From positions 26,865 through 33,595 of the forward strand of contig DEGE01000027.1 in assembly GCA_002351365.1 (NCBI GenBank): DNA of 6,731 nt. Direction: 5' to 3'. Position 1 is the stretch's first letter, and each line of letters opens with the position of its first letter. The notes under the pieces were generated by a model. That model was not told where the DNA came from, made no database searches, and was given only the letters and a program-made list of their open reading frames with translations. A program made the position numbers and the translations under genes. This DNA comes from Candidatus Saccharibacteria bacterium UBA2834. Lineage in GTDB: Bacteria; Patescibacteriota; Saccharimonadia; Saccharimonadales; Saccharimonadaceae. This document shows positions 1 through 5,865 of this stretch, piece by piece.

Positions 1-344
1 CCAACCGCGATAATGCCAATCAAAATACATGCGGCAACAAATTTTAAGATAAAGAATAAGCCGGCCTTCGAAAAGATGGCCTTAAATACGCGGTCTGGTC
101 GCAGACGTGCAAAGAAGCGCAAAACTGGGTTTTTGGGCAGTTTCGCCAACTCCTCGGCTTTTTTGCGGGAACGCTCATCGTCCTTGACGCGTTTTTTGTA
201 AGCTAAGTTTGAATACAAGCTCATTCCGCTCTTTGATGAAGCTTTTTTCTTGCGGGCCGTGCTTTTCTTTGCGGCGACCTTCGCAAGGTCTTTCTTCTTG
301 GCTAGAATGGCTTTGGTTTTCTTCGCAGTTTTTTCTTTCGCCAT
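1..344 (-). CDS. N-terminal part of Lys-rich single-pass membrane protein (possible penicillin-binding protein), truncated by window edge
   Basis: Reading the minus strand from the ATG at 344-342 gives 114 complete codons with no stop before the window edge, so the gene is partial at its 3' end. Residues 1-39 are a Lys/Ala/Ser-rich, strongly basic and probably disordered cytoplasmic tail. Residues about 40-94 are a mixed basic segment containing the stretch LPKNPVLRFFARLRPDRV. Residues about 95-114 (GLFFILKFVAACILIGIIAV) form a hydrophobic helix that looks like a transmembrane anchor. Basic tail followed by one anchor predicts N-in topology with the bulk of the protein outside. From memory, class A penicillin-binding proteins (GT51 transglycosylases) of Saccharibacteria start this way, but no catalytic domain is in the window, so that assignment is inference. 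It is divergent from leuS and appears to be leaderless. The reading frame is well supported; the function is not. Confidence 0.72.
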   Translation of the reverse strand, partial: MAKEKTAKKTKAILAKKKDLAKVAAKKSTARKKKASSKSGMSLYSNLAYKKRVKDDERSRKKAEELAKLPKNPVLRFFARLRPDRVFKAIFSKAGLFFILKFVAACILIGIIAV

Positions 345-352
345 ATTTAATA

Positions 353-358
353 ATTATA
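353..358 (-). promoter_or_regulatory. -10 element of promoter for the left partial gene
   Basis: On the minus strand TATAAT, a perfect -10 hexamer, occupies 358-353 and is directly preceded by TG. Only 8 nt (352-345) separate it from the ATG at 344. Transcription would begin about 7 nt after the hexamer, essentially at the start codon, and no Shine-Dalgarno sequence is present. No good -35 was found: TCCAAA at 17 bp spacing matches 3 of 6 positions, and TTGTCC lies 20 bp away. Confidence 0.5.
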
Positions 359-394
359 CACTATGCGATGGAATTTTTGGACAATCGTAAGCAT

Positions 395-423
395 TTTACG
401 TCATTTCTAATCTGTTATATAAT
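395..423 (+). promoter_or_regulatory. Promoter of leuS
   Basis: TTTACG at 395-400 (4 of 6 matches to TTGACA) and TATAAT at 418-423 (6 of 6) are separated by an ideal 17 bp. An alternative register is an extended -10, TGT-TATATA, at 413-421. In either register transcription should start near 428-431, within a few nt of the ATG at 433, so the message is predicted to be leaderless. The 88 bp between the two divergent start codons leaves no room for a T-box or other leader regulator. Confidence 0.62.
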
Positions 424-432
424 ATAGAAATT

Positions 433-2817
433 ATGAGCCATTATGATCCATTAAAAATCGAAGAAAAATGGCAGAAGCGCTGGGAAGAAGAGCAGCCTTT
501 TGCCGCCAAAGACAACGATAACAGGCCAAAAATGTTCCTCGCCGAAATGTTCCCATATCCATCTGGCGCAGGGCTTCATGTTGGCCATGTTCGTAATTTT
601 TCGATTGTGGACTGTCTAGCTCGCTTCTATGCTCAAAACGAGGTGAATGTTCTCCGCCCATTTGGCTATGACACATTTGGTCTTCCAGCCGAAAACTATG
701 CAATTAAGACTGGTATTGCTCCACAAGAAGTTACCAAGACTAATATCGATAATTTCCGCAAGCAGGCTTGGCGTCTTGGTTATGCAATCGATTGGTCGCG
801 TGAAATTAATACTTCCGACCCGGAATATTATAAATGGACTCAATGGTGTTTCCTTCAACTCTTCAAGAAGGGGTTAGCTTATCAGGCCGAAAGTTATCAA
901 TGGTGGTGCCCAGTAGATAAAACCGTACTTGCGAATGAGCAAGTCGAAAACGGTTGCTGCTGGCGCTGTGGTCACGAAGTAGAAAAGAAGAAAATGAAGC
1001 AATGGTTCTTCAAAATCACCGCCTATGCTGATGAATTGCTCGAAGAAATCGACTCGCTCGACTGGCCAGAAAAAATCAAGACCATGCAGAAAAATTGGAT
1101 TGGCCGCAGTGAGGGTGCCGAAATTGTTTTTGAAATTGATGGACATAAAGAAAAACTCACCGTTTTCACGACTCGCCCAGACACTTTGTTTGGTGCTACC
1201 TTCATGGTTCTGGCACCTGAAAGTGAAATCATAAAAAAGATTGTCAGTAAAGATGCGAAGGAGGCGGTCGAAGCTTACTGTAAAGCTGCCATTAAGAAAA
1301 GCGAAATCGAGCGTCAAGAAAACAAAGAAAAAACCGGTGTCTTCACTGGTGCCTATGCGATTAATCCGGCCAATGGCGCGAAGATTCCGATTTGGGTTGC
1401 CGATTACGTCTTGAGTGGCTATGGTACTGGCGCAATCATGGCTGTCCCAGCACATGATGATCGCGACCATGAGTTTGCTGAGAAATTCGATTTGCCGATT
1501 ATTAAAGTTATCGAAAAACCGCTCGGCTCAACCGATGATTCGGAATGCTACCACGGCGAAGGCGAAATCGTAAACTCCGAGCAATTCAATGGCCAAGATA
1601 GTGCAGATGTGCGTGAGGCGATGGTTGCTTGGCTCGAAGAGCGCGGTATTGGCCACAAGAAAGTTACTTATCGCATGCGCGACTGGTTGATTTCTCGCCA
1701 GCGCTATTGGGGCTGTCCAATTCCGATTGCTTACGACAAAAATGGTAAAGCTCATGCCATTCCGGAAGATCAATTACCTGTTATGTTGCCAAAAATCGAC
1801 GATTACAAGCCGGACGAATCTGGCCGTAGTGCACTCGCAAAGTCGGAAGAATTTATGAAGGTTACGATCGACGGCGAGGAAATGACCCGCGAGACCGATA
1901 CGCTTGATGGCTACGCCTGTTCCAGCTGGTACCTGTGGCGCTACACCGATCCGCACAATAAGAAAGCCGCCTGGGATAAGAAAAAGGTCAATTATTGGGC
2001 CCCAACTGATATTTATTGTGGTGGCGACCATGCAGTTGCGCATTTATTATACGTTCGTTTCTGGTGTAAATTCTTCGCCGACGAGGGCTACTTGGATTTC
2101 CGTGAGCCAATTAAGAAGTTGTTATATAACGGTTACATTAACGCGCCAGATGGCAAGAAGATGTCGAAGTCGAAAGGTAATGTGATTGACCCGCTTGACG
2201 TAATCAATCAGGGTTATGGCGCTGACACACTTCGTACTTATGAGCTATTTATCGGACCATACAATATGGACGCCGCTTGGAGTACTGAGGCCATCGGTGG
2301 CGTTTATCGTTTCTTGAATCGTTGCTGGACGCTCTGCTTCGATAAAAAACATGCCACGAAGGATGTAAATATCGTTATCCGCAACAAAACTATTAAAAAA
2401 GTGACCGACGACATTCGTCGCGCTAATTTCAATACTGCAGTGGCGGCATTAATGGAATATGTTAACGAACTATATAAAACTGGCGCCTGCGACGAAGATT
2501 TAGCCATTCTCGCAAAGCTCTTAAAGCCGTTTGCGCCACATCTTGCTAGCGAAATGCTCGAATCACTTAAATCTGATGATGTCTGGCCACAATACGAAGC
2601 TAAATATCTCAAGGCCGACACGGTTGAGGTTGTCGTACAGGTCAATGGCAAGCTTCGTGCCCGTTTAGCAGTACCAGTCGAAGATGTCGAGGATAATGCC
2701 AAGCTCGAAGAGCTCGCCAAAGCAGATGAAAAGGTCAAGACCTTCACAGACGGCAAGCAAATCATTAAAACTATTGTTGTTGCAAAAAGTCATCTCGTAA
2801 ATATCGTTGTAAAATAA
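433..2817 (+). CDS. leuS: Leucyl-tRNA synthetase
   Basis: Class I aminoacyl-tRNA synthetase that charges tRNA-Leu with leucine in the cytoplasm. The product is 794 residues, somewhat shorter than the roughly 860 of E. coli LeuRS, but the whole bacterial architecture is present. The ATP-binding HIGH-type motif is HVGH at 49-52, inside PYPSGAGLHVGHVRN. The zinc-binding insertion is E. coli-like, with CPVD at 159-162 and CCWRC at 175-179. The CP1 editing domain carries TTRPDT at 246-251 and the GTGAIMAVPAHDDRDHEF block at 331-348, including the Asp at 345 expected to hold the amino group of the mischarged residue. KMSKS is at 576-580, followed by the anticodon-binding helical domain and the C-terminal domain that contacts tRNA (VVVQVNGKLRARL, about 733-745). 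There is no Shine-Dalgarno sequence; the start sits 9 nt after a -10 box. It ends TAATAA, with the next gene beginning 5 nt after the first stop codon. The identification is secure. Confidence 0.97.
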   Translation: MSHYDPLKIEEKWQKRWEEEQPFAAKDNDNRPKMFLAEMFPYPSGAGLHVGHVRNFSIVDCLARFYAQNEVNVLRPFGYDTFGLPAENYAIKTGIAPQEVTKTNIDNFRKQAWRLGYAIDWSREINTSDPEYYKWTQWCFLQLFKKGLAYQAESYQWWCPVDKTVLANEQVENGCCWRCGHEVEKKKMKQWFFKITAYADELLEEIDSLDWPEKIKTMQKNWIGRSEGAEIVFEIDGHKEKLTVFTTRPDTLFGATFMVLAPESEIIKKIVSKDAKEAVEAYCKAAIKKSEIERQENKEKTGVFTGAYAINPANGAKIPIWVADYVLSGYGTGAIMAVPAHDDRDHEFAEKFDLPIIKVIEKPLGSTDDSECYHGEGEIVNSEQFNGQDSADVREAMVAWLEERGIGHKKVTYRMRDWLISRQRYWGCPIPIAYDKNGKAHAIPEDQLPVMLPKIDDYKPDESGRSALAKSEEFMKVTIDGEEMTRETDTLDGYACSSWYLWRYTDPHNKKAAWDKKKVNYWAPTDIYCGGDHAVAHLLYVRFWCKFFADEGYLDFREPIKKLLYNGYINAPDGKKMSKSKGNVIDPLDVINQGYGADTLRTYELFIGPYNMDAAWSTEAIGGVYRFLNRCWTLCFDKKHATKDVNIVIRNKTIKKVTDDIRRANFNTAVAALMEYVNELYKTGACDEDLAILAKLLKPFAPHLASEMLESLKSDDVWPQYEAKYLKADTVEVVVQVNGKLRARLAVPVEDVEDNAKLEELAKADEKVKTFTDGKQIIKTIVVAKSHLVNIVVK

Positions 2818-2822
2818 TAAGC

Positions 2823-3560
2823 ATGAAGATTTTACAACTGAATGTTTGGACGGGTCGCCTCAAAGGCGCACTCGAGCGTTTTGTGCGCGAAAATGAAGCA
2901 GACGTGATTTGCATGCAAGAGGCGGTTTGGAGCGAAGATGCGCCCGGCGTTGTGAATTATGCCTTTGATTCGGTCGACAAACTGATGGCGGCCGGTCATT
3001 ATAAATATGATTACCGCTCGGCGAATTTCGCAATCAAGATCGGTAATAATTGCCTAATGAAACAAGGTAACGTTATACTCAGCAAAACGCCAATCGTTGA
3101 AAAAGAAACGATTTTTGTCGGCGGTACTGCGTATTCCGAGTCGCCAGATTTAGAGCATGGTGGCGATCAAGTTTATAATGCCCAGAAAATCACTCTCGAA
3201 AATGGCCTAGTGATTGTTAATTATCACGGTTTCTGGAGCACTGATCCCTTGGGCGACGAGCGCCATGTGCAATGCATGCATGAAGTTGCCGATTTAATGC
3301 GCGGCGAGAAAAGGCCGGTCATTATGTGTGGCGACCTAAACGTAGTCGCCGAATCCCCGGCGATGCGCGAGCTGAATTTTATGCACGACCTAACGGCCGA
3401 GTTTAATATTAAACAAACCCTGCAAAACTTAAAGTTCGTTAAGGACGTGGCATGCGATCATGTACTCATCAACGACAAAATTAATGTCAAAAAATATCAA
3501 ACATTAGACCAATTGGCTTCAGATCATAAAGCCGTTTTGACGGAATTTGAAATCGCTTAG
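2823..3560 (+). CDS. Endonuclease/exonuclease/phosphatase (EEP, DNase I-like fold) family protein
   Basis: A 245-residue protein with the expected EEP metal-dependent phosphodiesterase motifs in order: LNVW with Asn7 near the N-terminus, MQEA with the metal-binding Glu33, NYHGFW with His135, GDLNV with Asp171 and Asn173, CDHVL with Asp212, and SDH with Asp234 and the catalytic His235. The family hydrolyses phosphodiester or phosphomonoester bonds in DNA, RNA, lipids or sugar phosphates; the motifs do not reveal the substrate, and I do not recognise the subfamily. It has no signal peptide or membrane segment, so a cytoplasmic role is expected. The start lies 5 nt after the leuS stop with no Shine-Dalgarno sequence and no separate promoter, which suggests co-transcription and translation by reinitiation. 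Its stop codon overlaps the convergent sortase stop. The catalytic set appears complete. Confidence 0.87.
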   Translation: MKILQLNVWTGRLKGALERFVRENEADVICMQEAVWSEDAPGVVNYAFDSVDKLMAAGHYKYDYRSANFAIKIGNNCLMKQGNVILSKTPIVEKETIFVGGTAYSESPDLEHGGDQVYNAQKITLENGLVIVNYHGFWSTDPLGDERHVQCMHEVADLMRGEKRPVIMCGDLNVVAESPAMRELNFMHDLTAEFNIKQTLQNLKFVKDVACDHVLINDKINVKKYQTLDQLASDHKAVLTEFEIA

Positions 3561-4378
3561 CGCGGCGAGCGCTTAATTAACTTTGCGTGTAGGACTACGC
3601 GCTCGGTGCTACTATAGCAAGTCGACAGTGTGAGAATGTGATCGGATGCGGTTACGTCGGTGTTGAAATCTTTTACGCTCCGGCCTTTGATTTTATTGAT
3701 CATGCTCATAAAATCCGCATCATCGCGGAAGTCGGTTTGGATGTAATCGCTTGTAGTCGGAATACGGTAGGCGCTAAAAACCTGCCAAGCAGCTGATTCG
3801 GTAGCCGTAACGGTTCGCACGGTGAAGTTTTCGGGGTTATTAAGCCAACCGGAAGTTAAGATATTGCGGAGAGTCCCAAACATTGTGCCATCATAGCGTC
3901 CGTGTGCGTAAAGAATCATATTACGATCGGTGCCGTCGAGTTTATTGCGAAAGTCTGCGAATACCCAACCGGCGCTATTGTAGCTTTTGTCGAACGAGTG
4001 CTTTAAGTAGTAATCATTGTTAGTGGTTTGAACGAATGGATAATTAATGTCGGTGCCACTTAGCGAAATCCCCCCCGCCGTTTCGCTATTAATCGCGGAA
4101 AGCTCATTAAAGTCTACATCAAGTAGTTTCATGGAAATATATTTATGATATAGGTCACTATCGTCATTGGTCGGAATGACTTCTGTCTCTTCGCTATCGT
4201 CCACTTCGACAACTTCTGCTGCCTCGTCGATGGTTTCTGATTGCTCCTTCGTATTATTGCTATCTATTAGCCACTCGACGATTTTGTAGCCAGAAACACC
4301 AATTCCAACTACGCAAATTAGAGCCACCACACAACTGATGGCAAGCCTTGCGCGCATCTTTCCCTTTTTGATTTTCAT
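3557..4378 (-). CDS. Class B-like sortase (membrane-anchored cysteine transpeptidase)
   Basis: Sortases cut a sorting signal on secreted proteins and join the new C-terminus to the cell wall or to a pilus subunit; this one should act outside the cytoplasmic membrane. Starting from the ATG at 4378 it has 273 residues: a short basic tail, one transmembrane helix at about 12-31, a very acidic linker at about 40-74, then the catalytic domain. Class B features are the INYPFVQTTNNDYYL block, DRNMILYAHGRYDGTMFG with catalytic His159, LTLSTC with catalytic Cys254, and ERVVLHAKL with Arg260. A TTG at 4384 or an ATG at residue 8 could also serve as start; the ATG at 4378 is preferred because an extended -10 promoter lies 7 nt before it. 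Residues 102-103 are Gly-Gly, encoded by a run of seven G, where the class usually has Gly-Trp. No sorting substrate is in the window. Confidence 0.88.
   Translation of the reverse strand: MKIKKGKMRARLAISCVVALICVVGIGVSGYKIVEWLIDSNNTKEQSETIDEAAEVVEVDDSEETEVIPTNDDSDLYHKYISMKLLDVDFNELSAINSETAGGISLSGTDINYPFVQTTNNDYYLKHSFDKSYNSAGWVFADFRNKLDGTDRNMILYAHGRYDGTMFGTLRNILTSGWLNNPENFTVRTVTATESAAWQVFSAYRIPTTSDYIQTDFRDDADFMSMINKIKGRSVKDFNTDVTASDHILTLSTCYSSTERVVLHAKLIKRSPR
3559..3573. terminator. Possible weak bidirectional terminator hairpin between convergent genes
   Basis: AGCGC at 3559-3563 can pair with GCGCT at 3569-3573 around the 5-nt loop GGCGA. A/T-rich sequence lies on both sides (TTAATTAAC to the right; ATTTCAAATTCC when read leftward). 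It sits exactly at the overlap of the EEP and sortase stop codons, where a shared terminator is expected, but the stem is only 5 bp and neither side has a long T-run. Treat it as tentative. Confidence 0.28.
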
Positions 4379-4385
4379 TAACAAT

Positions 4386-4394
4386 ATTTTACCA
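4386..4394 (-). promoter_or_regulatory. Extended -10 promoter of the sortase gene
   Basis: On the minus strand, TGG-TAAAAT runs from 4394 to 4386: a TGN extension plus a hexamer matching TATAAT at 5 of 6 positions. Extended -10 promoters can work without a -35, and none is evident here. Only 7 nt (4385-4379) separate it from the ATG at 4378, and there is no Shine-Dalgarno sequence, so a leaderless transcript is predicted. Confidence 0.55.
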
Positions 4395-4417
4395 TAACTG
4401 CAAACATGAATCTCCCC

Positions 4418-4446
4418 TTGTAAAATGGTCGAAAATATAGTAAACT
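4418..4446 (+). promoter_or_regulatory. Probable promoter of the rpmF-nusB-Nudix-rnc operon
   Basis: TTGTAA at 4418-4423 (4 of 6 to TTGACA) and TAAACT at 4441-4446 (4 of 6 to TATAAT) are 17 bp apart. A stronger-looking -10, TATAGT at 4436-4441, overlaps but has no -35 at proper spacing. Either choice places the start near 4448-4453, leaving a leader of about 30 nt that includes the Shine-Dalgarno site. The exact element is uncertain; that a promoter lies in this interval is likely, because the upstream gene points the other way. Confidence 0.42.
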
Positions 4447-4467
4447 AGTCCAAAGTAATCTATCAAT

Positions 4468-4474
4468 AAAGGAG
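4468..4474 (+). promoter_or_regulatory. Ribosome binding site of rpmF
   Basis: AAAGGAG, a strong match to the anti-Shine-Dalgarno complement, lies 7 nt before the ATG at 4482 and fixes that start. It contrasts with the Shine-Dalgarno-free starts of leuS and the sortase. Confidence 0.85.
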
Positions 4475-4481
4475 CATTTTA

Positions 4482-4712
4482 ATGCCTGAACCGAAAAAAC
4501 AGAGCAGCCCTCGTAAGACTGGTCTACGCCGTAGCCATCTTCGTCTTAAGCTTGCTCGTAGCGTGAATCGTCATTCACCAGTCAAAGCGTTTGAAACCGC
4601 TAAGACAACCCCAAATCTTAAGCTTAAAACTTGCAAAAAGTGCGGCAAAAAGAACTGCGATTGCAAGGATTGCAAAAAAGATTCCAAAAAATCAGACAAG
4701 AAGTCTAAATAA
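4482..4712 (+). CDS. rpmF: 50S ribosomal protein bL32, divergent Cys/Lys-rich form
   Basis: A 76-residue, highly basic protein. The N-terminal stretch PEPKKQSSPRKTGLRRSHLRLKL resembles the bL32 pattern (a P-K-K start, a Ser/Thr/Lys/Arg segment, then RRSH and KL), which packs along the 50S subunit near the peptidyl transferase region. The second half has CKKCG at 51-55 and CDCKDC at 59-64. This allows a CxxC-x6-CxxC knuckle (Cys51, 54, 61, 64) with an extra Cys59. Zinc-type bL32 normally has a wider gap between its Cys pairs and a CG-(H/S)-Y type ending, so this version is atypical. The last 12 residues are almost all Lys, Ser and Asp. It is first in an operon, 18 nt upstream of nusB, with a strong Shine-Dalgarno site. 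A small unrelated zinc-ribbon protein is the alternative, but the N-terminus and the neighbours favour bL32. Confidence 0.78.
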   Translation: MPEPKKQSSPRKTGLRRSHLRLKLARSVNRHSPVKAFETAKTTPNLKLKTCKKCGKKNCDCKDCKKDSKKSDKKSK

Positions 4713-4714
4713 TT

Positions 4715-4721
4715 AGGGAGG
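4715..4721 (+). promoter_or_regulatory. Ribosome binding site of nusB, supporting its GTG start
   Basis: AGGGAGG ends 9 nt before the GTG at 4731. No in-frame ATG is near the conserved N-terminus, so this site decides the non-ATG start. Confidence 0.8.
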
Positions 4722-4730
4722 CAAATTAAC

Positions 4731-5246
4731 GTGGCAAGTAACCGTCATCTAGGAAGAATCGTCGCTCTTCAAAGTTTATATGAATACGAGTTCCGCAATA
4801 AGGCTGGTGATACTACCGCCGACATTGATGGCATTGTCGCAAAGAATATAGAACCCTATGCGAAAGCTTTGGGCGATGTTAATTTTGTGCAAGATTTAGC
4901 ACGTGGAGTTTTTGATGAGAAAGAAGCACTCGACGAAGAGTTGCAACCTCTTGCGCCGGAATGGCCAATCTCGACCATCTCATCAATCGATCGCAATGTT
5001 TTGCGAATCGGTCTTTTTGAATTAACACGTCGCAAAGATAGCGTACCGCCAAAGGTCGCCATCAATGAGGCCGTTGAGCTCGCGAAAGCCTTCGGCTCTG
5101 ATAATTCATCGAAATTTATTAATGGCGTGCTTGGTACTGCCTATCGCAACATAGGGGGAGAGGAACAGAAACAGCATGCAGAACCAAAAGAATCCGAGCC
5201 TGCAGCAAAAGAAGACCGCGATGTCTCGGAAAGCAACGACGAATAA
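4731..5246 (+). CDS. nusB: Transcription antitermination factor NusB
   Basis: NusB pairs with NusE (ribosomal protein S10) and binds boxA RNA in rRNA leaders, letting RNA polymerase read through the rRNA operons. The 171-residue product has the all-helical NusB pattern: [12 protein letters not shown] near the N-terminus (about 9-20), [19 protein letters not shown] at 80-98, and the signature [18 protein letters not shown] followed by [10 protein letters not shown] at about 105-135. The start is GTG at 4731, chosen from the Shine-Dalgarno site and homology-like alignment. The protein is about 30 residues longer than typical NusB because of a hydrophilic, mostly acidic tail from about 142 (rich in Glu, Lys, Asp and Ser). 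The DNA for much of that tail also encodes the start of the downstream Nudix protein in another frame. It is second in the rpmF operon, next to genes of ribosome and RNA maturation. Confidence 0.94.
   Translation: MASNRHLGRIVALQSLYEYEFRNKAGDTTADIDGIVAKNIEPYAKALGDVNFVQDLARGVFDEKEALDEELQPLAPEWPISTISSIDRNVLRIGLFELTRRKDSVPPKVAINEAVELAKAFGSDNSSKFINGVLGTAYRNIGGEEQKQHAEPKESEPAAKEDRDVSESNDE
5159..5164 (+). promoter_or_regulatory. Ribosome binding site of the Nudix gene, inside nusB
   Basis: AGAGGA at 5159-5164, within the purine-rich run 5153-5165, lies 11 nt before the ATG at 5176. The later in-frame ATG at 5221 has only a weak purine stretch ahead of it, so this site favours the earlier start, although the spacing is a little long. 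Confidence 0.55.
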
Positions 5247-5865
5247 GTCGAGAAATCAATCAAAATCCAAATCGACTAAGTCGACGCGTGCTTCTCGCTC
5301 TAAAAATGCCAGGAACAAAAGCCGCAATGGTTACAAAGTACCAGAGGCATTACCGACCGAGCAGTACAAAGAACCAAAATTAGATAAGCTACGTCAAGTA
5401 GTTTTTCGCAAAAAACCAGAAATCAAGGAAATTGTGCGTGAGCCAACTGCTGGCGGTATTGTTTTTCGCATGACGCCGGATCAAAAAGATATCGAAATTC
5501 TCTTGATTCAGGATAGTAAAAACCGTTGGACGATTCCAAAAGGGCACATTGAGCCAGGAGAGACCGCCAAACAAACCGCCGTGCGCGAGATTGGCGAAGA
5601 ATCGGGCCTTAAACATGTTGATGTTTTAACTTGGTTGGGCAAGATTCATTTTAAGTATCGCCGTATGGAGAAGCTAGTGTTGATGACTACACAGGTTTAT
5701 CTCGTACAGTCACTAGACAAAAATGAGCATCCAACTAAGGAAAAATGGATGAACGGTATTCGCTGGTTTAGTTTTAGCGAGGCGCTTGACGCAATCGAAT
5801 ACGCCGACATTGAAAAATTAATGTTGATCGCCAAAAAACGAATTCGTAGTGGGGAATTTAATTAA
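5176..5865 (+). CDS. Nudix hydrolase with basic N-terminal extension
   Basis: Nudix enzymes hydrolyse a nucleoside diphosphate linked to another moiety, such as oxidised NTPs, dinucleoside polyphosphates or RNA 5' ends. The 229-residue product has a perfect Nudix box (Gx5Ex7REUxEExGU) at Gly123-Leu145, ending REIGEESGL and preceded by [13 protein letters not shown]. It also has TAGGIVFR at 91-98 opening the fold. The WTIPKGH run recalls the diadenosine polyphosphate/MutT-like subgroup, but the substrate cannot be read from sequence. Residues 1-about 53 are a low-complexity tail rich in Lys, Arg, Ser and Asn that may bind RNA or acidic partners. With the ATG at 5176 the gene overlaps nusB by 71 nt; with the ATG at 5221 the overlap is 26 nt and the tail loses 15 residues. 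Its TAA overlaps the rnc ATG (TAATG), indicating translational coupling. Confidence 0.9.
   Translation: MQNQKNPSLQQKKTAMSRKATTNKSRNQSKSKSTKSTRASRSKNARNKSRNGYKVPEALPTEQYKEPKLDKLRQVVFRKKPEIKEIVREPTAGGIVFRMTPDQKDIEILLIQDSKNRWTIPKGHIEPGETAKQTAVREIGEESGLKHVDVLTWLGKIHFKYRRMEKLVLMTTQVYLVQSLDKNEHPTKEKWMNGIRWFSFSEALDAIEYADIEKLMLIAKKRIRSGEFN
5851..5855 (+). promoter_or_regulatory. Ribosome binding site of rnc
   Basis: GGGGA lies 9 nt before the ATG at 5865, inside the last codons of the Nudix gene. Together with the one-base TAATG overlap it supports both direct initiation and coupled reinitiation. Confidence 0.55.

Noticed and set aside
209..427. Plus-strand 72-codon open frame upstream of leuS
   Set aside because: It lies mostly antisense to the better-supported minus-strand membrane-protein gene, runs through the leuS promoter and resembles no family.
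345..432. T-box leader or other riboswitch upstream of leuS
   Set aside because: Only 88 bp separate the divergent starts and the -10 box ends 9 nt before the ATG, so no transcribed leader exists to hold one.
874..1470. 198-codon minus-strand open frame inside leuS
   Set aside because: It is entirely antisense to conserved LeuRS editing-domain sequence, with no promoter, ribosome site or recognisable domain.
2304..2765. 153-codon minus-strand open frame inside leuS
   Set aside because: Ser/Leu-rich antisense shadow of the LeuRS C-terminal region; no independent signals.
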